Part shown: positions 1-8,439 of the stretch, one piece after another | Position numbering within the stretch: the first letter of the stretch is position 1 | Layout: each line of letters opens with the position of its first letter | Source of the DNA: an uncultured Saprospiraceae bacterium | GTDB lineage: Bacteria; Bacteroidota; Bacteroidia; Chitinophagales; Saprospiraceae | DNA: 64,000 bases | NCBI GenBank assembly: GCA_938028705.1 | Contig: CALIZI010000050.1 | Coordinates: forward strand, 1-64,000 | Direction: 5' to 3' | Notes under the pieces: model-generated | What the model saw: only the letters and a program-made list of their open reading frames with translations | What the model was told of the DNA's origin: nothing | Databases searched by the model: none | Made by a program: the position numbers and the translations under genes

Positions 1-136
1 CGGATTAGAACGGATTAGAACGGATTAGAACGGATTAGAACGGATTAGAACGGATTAGAACGGATTAGAACGGATTAGAACGGATTAGAACGGATTAGAA
101 CGGATTAGAACGGATTAGAACGGATTAGAACGGATT
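1..136. repeat. 10-bp tandem repeat (CGGATTAGAA), about 13.6 copies
   Basis: Thirteen perfect head-to-tail copies of CGGATTAGAA followed by a partial CGGATT. The array runs off the left edge of the window, so its full length is unknown. No spacer is present, so it is not a CRISPR array. No sequence divergence between copies is visible, which fits recent slippage expansion. Confidence 0.97.
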
Positions 137-576
137 GTCTATTAGTGTTTTATCAATATATAATGCAAACATAAGAGTTTTTATTGTTTATGTCAAAATA
201 TTTTTTATTTTTTTTGTGTTAAAGTTTTTGTGGAGCTTATCATGTGTGCAAGGTCGGTATTGTTTTTTAAAATTCATAGGAACGGTTTGGGTCATTTTTA
301 CAAAGTTTAATTTTTTAAATATGTTTATTTTTGAATTAAAAATAGAAAAAATAGAATTTTTATTTAAAATAGAGATTTTAACGGAATATTATTCTTTATT
401 TTTAAAATATTCCTACAAAGTAAATAAAAGTATCATTCGTTTTTTTACAAATCATTATTTATAAAATCAGTAGTTTTTTAACATTTAAAGTAGTCAATCT
501 ATTTCAAACTTGTTCATTTTACTGTTTTTTGTAAGATTTTTGTGTATTTTTTGTAAGAAATAGTTATTGCTTTTTC
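137..576. other. AT-rich intergenic stretch without a convincing gene
   Basis: An open frame at 135-464 encodes a peptide dominated by Phe, Ile, Lys and Leu, as expected from random AT-rich DNA, and shows no motif. I see no RNA gene. The right end leads into the promoter of the downstream DUF6088 gene. Confidence 0.6.
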
Positions 577-607
577 TTGCAAAATTTTATTTAATTTCTT
601 ACATTTG
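577..607 (+). promoter_or_regulatory. Bacteroidota-type promoter of the DUF6088 gene
   Basis: TTG at 577-579 and TACATTTG at 600-607 match the -33 TTG and -7 TAnnTTTG boxes with a 20-base gap. Only four bases separate the -7 box from ATG 612, so transcription would start at or next to the start codon. That implies a leaderless or nearly leaderless mRNA (inference). Confidence 0.5.
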
Positions 608-611
608 TACT

Positions 612-1211
612 ATGAGTATAGACAATCGTATAGAAGAAATTATACAAAAGGCAAATGACGGTACGATATTCTTTGCGAATGACTTTAAATCCGTTGGACC
701 TCAAAGTGCCATACATACAACATTACATAGGATGGCAAAACGTGGATTAATCACTAGACTTGCACAAGGAATATATGCAAAACCAAAATTAAGTAAATTA
801 CTCAATGCAGAAGTATTACCAACAGCCGAAGAAGTTGCCCTATCCATTGCCAAACGAGATAAAGCGAAATTGCTGCCTTCGGGGAGTTATGCCTTATATG
901 CCTTGGGGCTTTCTACTCAAATTCCACTTAAATTACTGTATTACACGGATGGAAAAGCAAGAACGCTTAAAGTAGGAAATCGAACCATTCAATTCAGAAG
1001 AACAACACCTAAAAAACTGGCGATGAAGGGTGAAATCAGTAGGTTGGCGGTACAGGCACTTAGTGAGATAGGAAATGGTAAAGTAGAACCCGAAGAAGAA
1101 AAAAGAATACTGGAACTGCTCAAAAAAGAGAATATAAAAGATTTGAAACACGACATATCTTTAGCTCCACACTGGATTGCAGAGATTATGGCAAAAGCAT
1201 TAAGAAAATGA
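612..1211 (+). CDS. DUF6088 / AbiEi-like type IV antitoxin-family protein
   Basis: About 199 residues. The N-terminal third reads as a winged helix (around HTTLHRMAKRGLITRLAQG, residues 36-54), followed by a region typical of DUF6088/AbiEi-like proteins (LPSGSYALYALGLSTQIP near residue 88). These families are related to antitoxins of AbiE systems, which repress their own operon. The usual partner, an AbiEii-type nucleotidyltransferase, is not next to it: downstream lies only a terminator and an unrelated gene. It is therefore an orphan in this window. ATG 612 is preferred over the upstream TTG 567 because the promoter boxes lie between them. Family call fairly sure; function inferred. Confidence 0.75.
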   Translation: MSIDNRIEEIIQKANDGTIFFANDFKSVGPQSAIHTTLHRMAKRGLITRLAQGIYAKPKLSKLLNAEVLPTAEEVALSIAKRDKAKLLPSGSYALYALGLSTQIPLKLLYYTDGKARTLKVGNRTIQFRRTTPKKLAMKGEISRLAVQALSEIGNGKVEPEEEKRILELLKKENIKDLKHDISLAPHWIAEIMAKALRK

Positions 1212-1289
1212 TTATAAAAAAATGCAATCTGAAATGATACCTGTTGAAAGTCCTTCATTTGGACAGAGATTGATTTAAATTATATCATA

Positions 1290-1334
1290 AAAAGAAGCGT
1301 CATTTCGATTCAATCGAAATGACGCTTCTTTTTA
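1290..1334. terminator. Strong bidirectional hairpin terminator (GCGTCATTTCGATT stem)
   Basis: A near-perfect inverted repeat, AAGAAGCGTCATTTCGATT and its complement with almost no loop, flanked by A-rich and T-rich tracts. The same GCGTCATT core recurs in hairpins at 3073-3114, 3863-3906 and 16094-16149, so it belongs to a local terminator family. Confidence 0.8.
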
Positions 1335-1735
1335 TACAAAATCTATCTAACATATTATGTATAATAAAAGTCCTTAAAAGTCAATACTAAAATATTGATA
1401 ATCAAATTTTTAAATAAAATAAAGTCATTTTTAAAAATACGTGTTTTGCAAAATATAGATTGTATTCTAATTTGTATTCCTACACTTTTGTATTGATGAT
1501 AATATGAAAACACATCATATTTTACATTAATTTTCATCAAAAATAAAACATTATGCAAGCACTTAAAATGACATTCGTCCTATCATCTCTTCTAATGCTT
1601 ATCCTAAGTTCTGCGGTGGCTATGCCTGTGGTACAAAAGGAAAAAACGACTCCTGCAAACGAAACCGCTCATACTCCTCCCAAATCCGAGAAGCAACTCA
1701 ATTTTATACAAAAATTCATGCTCAAAAAAGTGCAG
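1290..1735 (+). repeat. Duplicated 5' region, copy 1 (terminator, upstream region, signal-peptide coding)
   Basis: This block is repeated at 3071-3513 with only scattered substitutions. It covers the hairpin, about 215 bases upstream of the gene, and the first 60 or so codons (through the shared KQLNFIQKFMLKK motif). Identity falls sharply after that motif. Confidence 0.85.
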
Positions 1736-2095
1736 AAGAAAGTGAAGAAAGCAACCAACGAGGACAAGTATCGCAAGCGGGCAAAGTGGTCTGTTATATT
1801 GGGTGCTTTGGCAGTTCCTTCTTTTTTTCTACCCACTATTGCAAATTCCATCGCTAGAGCTGTCGGCAAAACAATAGCTTTTACACCTTTTGCGAATATT
1901 TTATTTGCTTTCTCTGTGGCTACCTTTCTCATATTCGCAATAATGGCAATCGCTCTCGGAACTAAGGTAGAAAAAAACACGAAAAATGAAAAAACAAAAA
2001 TGATGGCTCGGGCGGGCAGAATACTCGGAATTACTTCGCTGCTTTTGGTGATTGCTCTTATTCTGATTGTTGCGGCTACATTCTCTGTCTATTAA
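1553..2095 (+). CDS. Small secreted/membrane protein, paralog A
   Basis: 180 residues, function unknown. It has a signal peptide (residues 1-23, ending AVAMP), a polar linker (AHTPPKSEKQLNF), a basic amphipathic stretch (FMLKKVQKKVKK) and then three hydrophobic segments near residues 78-95, 112-135 and 158-178. The N-terminal 60 residues are almost identical to the paralog at 3334-3795, while the C-terminal membrane part differs. Layout recalls DUF4190-type small membrane proteins. No homolog with a known role is recognised. Confidence 0.65.
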   Translation: MQALKMTFVLSSLLMLILSSAVAMPVVQKEKTTPANETAHTPPKSEKQLNFIQKFMLKKVQKKVKKATNEDKYRKRAKWSVILGALAVPSFFLPTIANSIARAVGKTIAFTPFANILFAFSVATFLIFAIMAIALGTKVEKNTKNEKTKMMARAGRILGITSLLLVIALILIVAATFSVY

Positions 2096-2139
2096 CAAGT
2101 AGTTGAATATATATTTTGAAAATAAAAAAATATTACACA

Positions 2140-3006
2140 ATGAATATCAATAAAATATTAACTTTTTGGACTGTCTCAATCTTCACAATAATTTTATCAT
2201 CGGGCTGTTCGCCTTCCGCTAGTCCGGGTTTTCTTGCTCCGGGCTTGACGGGTTCTGCCACGCCACAGCAGACTCCCGGCTATCAGGGGCAAGCAACGAG
2301 CGCAAATTATATCAGTAGCCAATTCACATTGAATGAACCTTATGGTCGGGTTGAAGACCGGAATTTTTTTGGTAAAGTGGATTTTCATCGCGCCAATACC
2401 TACCAGGGTGGAAGCGTATCGTATGGTGCTTTTGGGTATCTTGGAAATCTTAGTGCAAGAGATACCGAGATGACTCCGGCTTCGTTGTTGGGCAATTATT
2501 TTTATGGCGGTGTTGGTTTGACGGCAGGTGTCAATGCCCATATATCTTACCCTAAGTTGGACTGGGAGCTATTGAAAATAAATGCTCGCTTTTATAATGA
2601 ACTGGGTAAATATCCGGAGTTAAAAAATGAATTAACAGACTATCGAAATGACCACGACGATATACTGCCGCGGACTTGTTCCGGGTTTATATTCCCCACT
2701 TGCCATCCTTCTTCCTATAATGACGTGTATTCAAGGCATGGAAGCATACTTGATACTTCGGTGGGGATGGGCTTCAAAATCAAGCACAAAAATAAACGCA
2801 CAACTCAAATAGGTACAGGGATGAATTTTCATCTTTTTGGCAGACAGCGAAATTCGGTACGTGCTGAAACTACCACCAAAACTTTTAATACCGCCGGACT
2901 TTATCTTCAGTTTAGTCATACGCTTCAAGAGCGGCTTTCGGTCAATGTTGATTTGTTGAGCAGTGGAGCTACTTTTGGCTTGAGCTATCGTTTTGGAGAG
3001 CGATAA
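2140..3006 (+). CDS. Predicted outer-membrane lipoprotein
   Basis: 288 residues. A lipobox (IILSSGC) places the lipidated Cys at residue 23 when translation starts at ATG 2140, which is why I prefer it to TTG 2116. The mature part is rich in Gly, aromatic and alternating polar/hydrophobic stretches (GGVGLTAGVNAHISYPKLDW) and ends in a strand with terminal aromatic residues (FGLSYRFGER), as in outer-membrane beta barrels. The gene lies between the two paralogous membrane proteins on the same strand, with a 44-base gap after the first, so co-transcription with it is plausible. No specific family recognised. Confidence 0.65.
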   Translation: MNINKILTFWTVSIFTIILSSGCSPSASPGFLAPGLTGSATPQQTPGYQGQATSANYISSQFTLNEPYGRVEDRNFFGKVDFHRANTYQGGSVSYGAFGYLGNLSARDTEMTPASLLGNYFYGGVGLTAGVNAHISYPKLDWELLKINARFYNELGKYPELKNELTDYRNDHDDILPRTCSGFIFPTCHPSSYNDVYSRHGSILDTSVGMGFKIKHKNKRTTQIGTGMNFHLFGRQRNSVRAETTTKTFNTAGLYLQFSHTLQERLSVNVDLLSSGATFGLSYRFGER

Positions 3007-3070
3007 GATTGGTTATTTATCCTTAAAAAGCGTATTAGTATCATTCCTCGTAAATTTAAGTTAAACGAGA

Positions 3071-3513
3071 ACAAAAAGCGTCATTTCAATTGAATCGAAA
3101 TGACGCTTTTTTTTATGCGAAATCTATCTAATATATTACGCATTACAAAAGTCCTTAAAAATCAACACTAAGATATTGATAATCAAATTTTTAAATAAAA
3201 TAAAGTCATTTTTAAAAATATGTGTTTTGCAAAATATAGATTGTATTCTAATTTGTATTCCTACACTTTTGTATTGATGACAATATGAAAACATATCATA
3301 TTTCACATTAATTTTCATCAAAAATAAAACATTATGCAAGCACTTAAAATGACATTCGCCCTATCATCTCTTCTAATGCTTATCCTAAGTTCTGCGGTGG
3401 CTATGCCTGTAATGCAAAAGAAAAAAACAAGCCCTTCAAACGAAACCGCTCATACTCCTCCCAAATCGGACAAGCAACTCAATTTCATCCAAAAATTCAT
3501 GCTTAAAAAAGTG
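3071..3513 (+). repeat. Duplicated 5' region, copy 2
   Basis: Second copy of the block at 1290-1735. It includes a hairpin at 3073-3114 (AAAAAGCGTCATTTCAATT and its complement) that ends the upstream lipoprotein gene, then the conserved noncoding stretch and the start of the second paralog. Confidence 0.85.
3073..3114. terminator. Hairpin terminator, GCGTCATT family
   Basis: Inverted repeat AAAAAGCGTCATTTC / GAAATGACGCTTTTT followed by a run of T residues, 66 bases after the stop of the lipoprotein gene. Confidence 0.8.
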
Positions 3514-3795
3514 GTGAGGAAAACGAAAAAGACATCTGATGAAGATGATTATCGTAAGTGGGCAAGAATGTCTGTAATATTTGGTGTACTTGCTGCGATA
3601 CCTATATTGGGTATCTTTTTTATGATAATTTCAGTTGTCAAGGGAGTCGAGGCACTGAAGTCAGACAATAAAAGAACCCGAAAATTAGCTATAGCGGGTA
3701 TTGTGCTTGCTGTATTATTATTCTTTGTGGGGCTAGGAGTTATTATACATTTCAGGAATACATTTCCAGCAAGCTTTTGTTTTGCGGGTTGCTGA
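3334..3795 (+). CDS. Small secreted/membrane protein, paralog B (DUF4190-like tail)
   Basis: 153 residues. The first 60 match paralog A at 1553-2095 (same signal peptide, same AHTPPKS and KQLNFIQKFMLKK motifs). The remainder is a different two-helix membrane part (MSVIFGVLAAIPILGIFFMI and IAGIVLAVLLFFVGLGVII) with a KGVEALKSDNKRTRKLAIAG linker, which resembles DUF4190 domains. The end (FPASFCFAGC) carries two Cys. The shared front with a different back suggests a modular swap or fast divergence after duplication. Role unknown. Confidence 0.65.
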   Translation: MQALKMTFALSSLLMLILSSAVAMPVMQKKKTSPSNETAHTPPKSDKQLNFIQKFMLKKVVRKTKKTSDEDDYRKWARMSVIFGVLAAIPILGIFFMIISVVKGVEALKSDNKRTRKLAIAGIVLAVLLFFVGLGVIIHFRNTFPASFCFAGC

Positions 3796-3862
3796 TTTAA
3801 ATCCTTATCCAGATGTTTATCACTTGGTAGCCCTCCTTAAAAATTTGAGCTAAATCACATAA

Positions 3863-3906
3863 TAAAAAAACGTCATTCCGATTGCTTCTGAATGACGTTT
3901 TTTTTG
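3863..3906. terminator. Hairpin terminator between convergent genes
   Basis: AAAAAACGTCATTCCGAT pairs with TCTGAATGACGTTTTTTT, giving a stem flanked by A and T runs. It lies between the plus-strand paralog B and the minus-strand amidohydrolase and can serve both. Confidence 0.75.
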
Positions 3907-3923
3907 TATTTGCGCTTGAACTT

Positions 3924-6908
3924 TTAATACCCTTCATCATGCACATCATCACAATGATAATGCTTCTCCTCTTTCTTTTTTGGTTTTTGGGTATCTGCAC
4001 CGCCGTTTTTAGCGTCGAGTAATTTTTGAATCAGCCTTGCGCGTTCTTTTTTAATGGCTTCGCGCTTGGCGAGGTCGGTGGCTTTATCGTAGAATTTGAT
4101 GCCATCTACAAAAGTCATTTCCGCTTGTGCATATATGGATAAGGGATTATCCGACCACAGCACGACATCAGCATCTTTTCCGGTTTTGATACTGCCTACG
4201 CGGTCATCTATACGCAGCAATTTTGCAGGGTTGAGCGTAACAAATTTCCATGCTTCTTCCTCGCTCATATCGCCGTACATGACTGCTTTGGCAGCTTCCT
4301 GATTCAAGCGTCTGCCCATTTCTGCATCATCCGAATTATAGGCGACCGTAATGCCTTGCTCGTGCATAATCGGACCATTGAAAGGTATCGCGTCAATGAC
4401 TTCGTACTTATATGCCCACCAGTCGGAGAAGGTAGAACCACCTGCGCCATGTGCTTTCATTTTGTCGGCAAGTTTGTAGCCTTCCAAGATATGTGTAAAG
4501 GTATTGATGTTAAAACCAAAGGCTTCGGCGGTTTTCATCAACATATTTATCTCGCTTTGTACGTAGGAGTGACAAGTGATAAAACGCTGACTATTAAGGA
4601 TTTCTAAGATTGCTTCTGCATCCAAATCGCGTCTGACCGTTTTGCCGGATTTACGCGCTTGCTCGTACTCGCGTGCGCGGGTGAAGTTGTCGAAATAGAC
4701 TTGCTCTACGCCCATTCTCGTCTGCGGAAAACGAACCGTATTATTATCGCCCCAATTGGATTGTTTAACGTTTTCGCCAAGTGCAAATTTGATAAAACCG
4801 GGTGCATTTTCAAACTTCATCGCTTCCGGTTCGTAGCCAAATCGCATCTTAATCAAAGCCGCTTGTCCACCTATCGGATTCGCCGAGCCGTGTAGCAATT
4901 GGGCAGTCGTCACACCACCGGCGAGTTGGCGATAAATATTGACATCTTCCGAATTGACGACATCGCCAATGCGTACTTCCGCGCTACTATTTTGTGTACC
5001 TTCATTCACGCCTCTACTAATCGCGATGTGTGAGTGTTCGTCAATCACGCCACAGGTCAGGTGCATCCCTTCGCCATCAATTACAGTAGCACTTCCGGCA
5101 GCAAGTCCTTCGCCGATGCGCGAAATTTTACCGTCTTTTATCAGTACATCTGTATTGTCTAAAATACCGTCTTTTTCATTCGTCCAAACGGTCGCATTTT
5201 GTATTAAATAGGTCGCTTTTTTTGGTAATTCTTTATTTCCATAAGAAAGAAATGGATATATGACATCACCGATGACTTCATCTTTTTTCTCTGCGTCTTT
5301 TTTATCCTTTTTATCGTCTTTTTCTTCCTTTTTGAATGCTGAAATTTGTGTCGCATTCCATGTCAGCCAATTACCTGCTTCATCGGTGCCATTACCTGCC
5401 CAATTCTTGCCTTCGGCTGTGCCTGTAAGGGTGTAAAATCCGCCGTCTTTATTAGGTTTAAAAACGATATTTATGGTATTGCCTTTAATAGAATGTGTGA
5501 CATCAATTTTATTAGAATCTGACTCCTCATATACCATTTTGGCTTTATCTTTCGTGCCTTTTGATTTGATGAGATAGGTTTTTCCGTCAACTTTTAATTC
5601 ATAATCGCCACGCAGATCCACCGTAGCGGGTTCTTTTAAAATAAAGGGTTCGCCCTGAATCCAATTATGATAAATCGTCGTTTCTTTTTCAAAAATATTG
5701 CCCGACGTAATGATAAAATTTGCCCATTTTCCGCTTGCAAGGCTACCGATTTCGTTGCTCATTTGCATCAATTTGGCGGGTGTATGCGTGAGGGCTTTTA
5801 AGGCATCGACTTCTGAAAGTCCGTTTTTGACTGCTTTTTTGACATGACCTAAAAATTTACCTTTTTCCTTTAATAGATTGGTTGTCAGGGCAAATTCGAT
5901 ACCTGCCTCCGCAAGTCGTCCCGGATTTGAAGGGGCGAGTTCCCAATGTTTCATATCGGCAAGGCTGACGATTCGGGCATCATAAGGGTCTTCTACATCG
6001 TAAGCCTTCGGGAATCTGAGCGAAACGATTAATGGTGAACCTGTAGCTTTGATTTCATTGATGCGTTGGTACTCGTCGCCTGTACCACGCATAATATAAG
6101 TCACGCCAAATTCTTTACCTAATTTTGCCATACGCAATATTTCGAGCCTGTCGCGGACTGCCATGATTTGAGGTAATCCGGCGAGTTCGTTCCATCTTTC
6201 GAGTTGGATATTATGCTCTTCTTTGTGACCGGTTTTTTTATACCAATCGGCATCCAGATAGGTCTGACGCATCAAGGCTATCATACCCATTTGCGAACTC
6301 GGATAGCCTTGTGTGGACGAGCCTTTACTTACGGATAATTGGTGTGCAGAAACGTCTTTGAGCATGGTGATATGTTCACGTTTTTTACCCAATGACACCA
6401 CCGTTGAGCTACCGCGCGAAATGCCATCTTCCATCAGGCTTTGCACCACTCCAAAACCCAATTTCCGATATTCTGCTGCAGCTTTTTCATCATGTTTGAA
6501 TGCCTCGTGTGCGCGAAATTCGGTTTTGAGTGCCTGATTCCAGCTGTATGCGCCGTCTTTTTTGGAATACTCCTGCGGCTTGCCGTCGCGCTTGGGTTTG
6601 GATACTTCGGGCATGCCGTAATTGGTCATTATATCAATGAAAGAGGGATAGATATATTTGCCTGTCATGTCAATTTCCGTTGCACCTTTAGGTACACTTG
6701 CTCCCGCACTGACACTGACGACTTTTCCTTTTTTAATGACCAATGTCGCATTGTCCATTTTATTATTATAATCGGTAAAAATGGTGGCATTGGTGAAGGC
6801 ATAATGTCCGTTGCGTTCGTCATATACCGCATCTTGGGGGAAGGTTTTTTGGGCGAATATTGAACTAGTAAGCAAGCACAAAATTAGGGTGCCGAATAAA
6901 TTTTTCAT
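3924..6908 (-). CDS. Secreted tandem amidohydrolase-family protein
   Basis: 994 residues. A signal peptide (MKNLFGTLILCLLTSSIFAQ) supports ATG 6908. Two amidohydrolase-like halves follow. In the N-terminal half the expected PGxIDxHxH site reads YPSFIDIMTNYG, so its metal-binding His pair is missing. The C-terminal half keeps it (CGVIDEHSHIAISRG, about residue 625), with HSYVQSE and AYNSDDAEMG later, as in imidazolonepropionase-like metal-dependent hydrolases. A charged linker rich in Lys, Asp and Glu joins the halves near residues 535-550. The protein ends in a His/Asp-rich tail (EKHYHCDDVHDEGY). Likely a periplasmic or secreted hydrolase acting on C-N bonds, substrate unknown. Single gene between two opposing transcripts. 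Confidence 0.85.
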   Translation of the reverse strand: MKNLFGTLILCLLTSSIFAQKTFPQDAVYDERNGHYAFTNATIFTDYNNKMDNATLVIKKGKVVSVSAGASVPKGATEIDMTGKYIYPSFIDIMTNYGMPEVSKPKRDGKPQEYSKKDGAYSWNQALKTEFRAHEAFKHDEKAAAEYRKLGFGVVQSLMEDGISRGSSTVVSLGKKREHITMLKDVSAHQLSVSKGSSTQGYPSSQMGMIALMRQTYLDADWYKKTGHKEEHNIQLERWNELAGLPQIMAVRDRLEILRMAKLGKEFGVTYIMRGTGDEYQRINEIKATGSPLIVSLRFPKAYDVEDPYDARIVSLADMKHWELAPSNPGRLAEAGIEFALTTNLLKEKGKFLGHVKKAVKNGLSEVDALKALTHTPAKLMQMSNEIGSLASGKWANFIITSGNIFEKETTIYHNWIQGEPFILKEPATVDLRGDYELKVDGKTYLIKSKGTKDKAKMVYEESDSNKIDVTHSIKGNTINIVFKPNKDGGFYTLTGTAEGKNWAGNGTDEAGNWLTWNATQISAFKKEEKDDKKDKKDAEKKDEVIGDVIYPFLSYGNKELPKKATYLIQNATVWTNEKDGILDNTDVLIKDGKISRIGEGLAAGSATVIDGEGMHLTCGVIDEHSHIAISRGVNEGTQNSSAEVRIGDVVNSEDVNIYRQLAGGVTTAQLLHGSANPIGGQAALIKMRFGYEPEAMKFENAPGFIKFALGENVKQSNWGDNNTVRFPQTRMGVEQVYFDNFTRAREYEQARKSGKTVRRDLDAEAILEILNSQRFITCHSYVQSEINMLMKTAEAFGFNINTFTHILEGYKLADKMKAHGAGGSTFSDWWAYKYEVIDAIPFNGPIMHEQGITVAYNSDDAEMGRRLNQEAAKAVMYGDMSEEEAWKFVTLNPAKLLRIDDRVGSIKTGKDADVVLWSDNPLSIYAQAEMTFVDGIKFYDKATDLAKREAIKKERARLIQKLLDAKNGGADTQKPKKKEEKHYHCDDVHDEGY

Positions 6909-6958
6909 AGTATAATTTATAGTTGGAGGTTTCTTTTTCAAAATTGTTTTACCTTTCA

Positions 6959-6966
6959 CAAATATA
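6959..6966 (-). promoter_or_regulatory. -7 box of the amidohydrolase promoter
   Basis: TATATTTG on the minus strand fits TAnnTTTG and would give a leader of about 45 bases before ATG 6908. The -33 box is not clear. The site lies in the short region shared with the divergent EamA gene. Confidence 0.4.
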
Positions 6967-6976
6967 GTAAAATTGT

Positions 6977-7828
6977 ATGAAGATGAAAGAAAAAGCCTAC
7001 CTCGCAATTCTCATGGGGGCAACTATCGGTGGTACGGGTGGTGTATTTATCAAATATATCAGTATGCCGGCAACGTCTATCGCGTGGGTGCGAATGACCG
7101 TACCTTGTGTGCTGCTGACGATATGGATATTGAGTAATGGGATTCGTGTTTTTCGGGGCAATTATAAGGTGATGTTGGGTGGTTCGGTGATTAATGCGGT
7201 GCGGATGTATTTGTTTTTGGTAGCCTTTATTTATACGTCTATCGGCAATGCGATTATTATCTTTTACACTTGGCCGATTTTTGCGACTTTGTTTGGGGTG
7301 ACACTACTGAAAGAACGTATCAGCCGACGACAAGTTTGGTTGTTGTTGCTGGCATTTACAGGTATCATTATCGCTTACTCGAATCAGACTTTTTCGTTTG
7401 ATAATCAGGATTTTATCGGGATGAGTGCAGCTATCGGGTCGGCATTTTTGTATGCTTTGACGGTGATTATTTTTAAGTCGGAATCAGAGCATTATACGCG
7501 AAATGAAATAATTTTTTATCAAAATATTATCGGTGCATTTGTCTTTTTACCGTTCTTCATCCTCAATGAACCTGCGCCTACTCAAACAGATATAATCTTG
7601 GGTATTGCTTACGGTTTGTTGATAGGTATGGTGGCATATAATTTTTTCTTTTTTGGTTTGAAATATTTGGATGCCTCTCGCGCTTCGATGCTGACTTATA
7701 CGGAAGTGGTCAGTGCGGTTTTGTTGAGTTATTTTATTATTGGTGATGTGTTGAGTTGGAATATGATTGTGGGGGGTGGATGTATTATTTTGAGTACGTT
7801 GTTGTTGCGAGTAACGAGCGGAGAGTAG
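6977..7828 (+). CDS. EamA/DMT-superfamily permease
   Basis: 283 residues with ten predicted hydrophobic helices in two EamA repeats (first about 8-132, second about 145-280). Typical features are GATIGGTGGVFIKY near the start, ERISRRQVWLLLLAFTGIII at the junction of repeats, and AVLLSYFIIGDVLSWNMIVGGGCI at the end. Drug/metabolite transporters of this family move metabolites across the inner membrane; the substrate cannot be told from sequence. It is divergent from the amidohydrolase with a 68-base gap. The coding end runs into GAGTA-type repeat words (7803-7835). Confidence 0.9.
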   Translation: MKMKEKAYLAILMGATIGGTGGVFIKYISMPATSIAWVRMTVPCVLLTIWILSNGIRVFRGNYKVMLGGSVINAVRMYLFLVAFIYTSIGNAIIIFYTWPIFATLFGVTLLKERISRRQVWLLLLAFTGIIIAYSNQTFSFDNQDFIGMSAAIGSAFLYALTVIIFKSESEHYTRNEIIFYQNIIGAFVFLPFFILNEPAPTQTDIILGIAYGLLIGMVAYNFFFFGLKYLDASRASMLTYTEVVSAVLLSYFIIGDVLSWNMIVGGGCIILSTLLLRVTSGE

Positions 7829-7864
7829 CGAGTAGGTTGGGTAGGTTATTTATTGCGAGTTCCC

Positions 7865-7981
7865 TTAGCCGCCTTGTTCTTTCGAGCCGATTTCGGGTGT
7901 CCATGCCAAGATACCTTTTTCGCTATCGTACCAATCGTCGGAACTACTGCTGACAGCTTATAAGATATTGCCGCCGCCGTA
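7865..7981 (-). pseudogene. Remnant of an M14 zinc carboxypeptidase
   Basis: Read on the minus strand, one frame gives YGGGNIL, a stop, then SDDWYDSEKGILAWTPEIGS and a final stop. This resembles the region around the Glu of M14 carboxypeptidases (TPEIG). No start or other domain is present, and a TAA interrupts the frame, so only a decayed C-terminal scrap is left. The family call rests on a short motif. Confidence 0.45.
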
Positions 7982-8312
7982 AATGTATCGGTTGTGCTTA
8001 GTTAGTTATGGACTTTGCATAGTGAAAAAGGTCTTGATAAAAAGGTTTATTTTTTGAGTTTTAATGCAGTGAGAAAGGATTTAATTAAAATTATTTTATA
8101 ATATCTTTTTCATTAAAAATAAATTAATTGGTCGCACTGAAATATAGCCGTTTTTTAATTAATTAAAATTATTTTATAATTTATTTATTATTAAAAATTA
8201 ATTATTTATAAATATTTTTTATTGTAAAATAATTTAAAAATGCCCTTATTTCAGTAGAACCTTAATTAAAAAACAAATTTATTAAAGTAAATCATTTTTA
8301 ATCAAAAATACA
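7982..8312. other. AT-rich intergenic stretch
   Basis: No gene seen. Runs of A and T with TTAATTAATTAAAATTATTT-type words occur twice (about 8081-8100 and 8155-8180), suggesting a degenerate inverted or direct repeat, but I could not define its borders. Confidence 0.5.
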
Positions 8313-8344
8313 TTGCAAAATAGTATTAAAATTTTGTATTTTTG
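8313..8344 (+). promoter_or_regulatory. Promoter of the unknown gene at 8440
   Basis: TTG at 8313-8315 and TATTTTTG at 8337-8344 fit the TTG / TAnnTTTG pattern with a 21-base gap. The leader to ATG 8440 would be about 90 bases. Confidence 0.5.
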
Positions 8345-8439
8345 TAAGCGTAATAAATAATCCGATAAACAACACTTTAATTTAAGTTCTAATGTGACCC
8401 CAATAGTGTATATATTCCCTTATCAGAAAAAAACAAACC

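Noticed and set aside
1-136. Tandem array as CRISPR or origin iterons
   Set aside because: No spacers, and no dnaA/rep gene or DnaA-box-like sequence nearby.
135-464. 109-codon open frame after the tandem repeat
   Set aside because: Composition is that of random AT-rich DNA; no motif, no promoter and the start lies in the repeat edge.
1355-1558. Minus-strand 67-codon frame also present at 3136-3339
   Set aside because: Open in both copies only because the DNA is duplicated; the differences are mostly amino-acid changing, so no sign of protein selection.
6441-6863. 140-codon plus-strand frame inside the amidohydrolase gene
   Set aside because: Antisense shadow of a well-supported gene.
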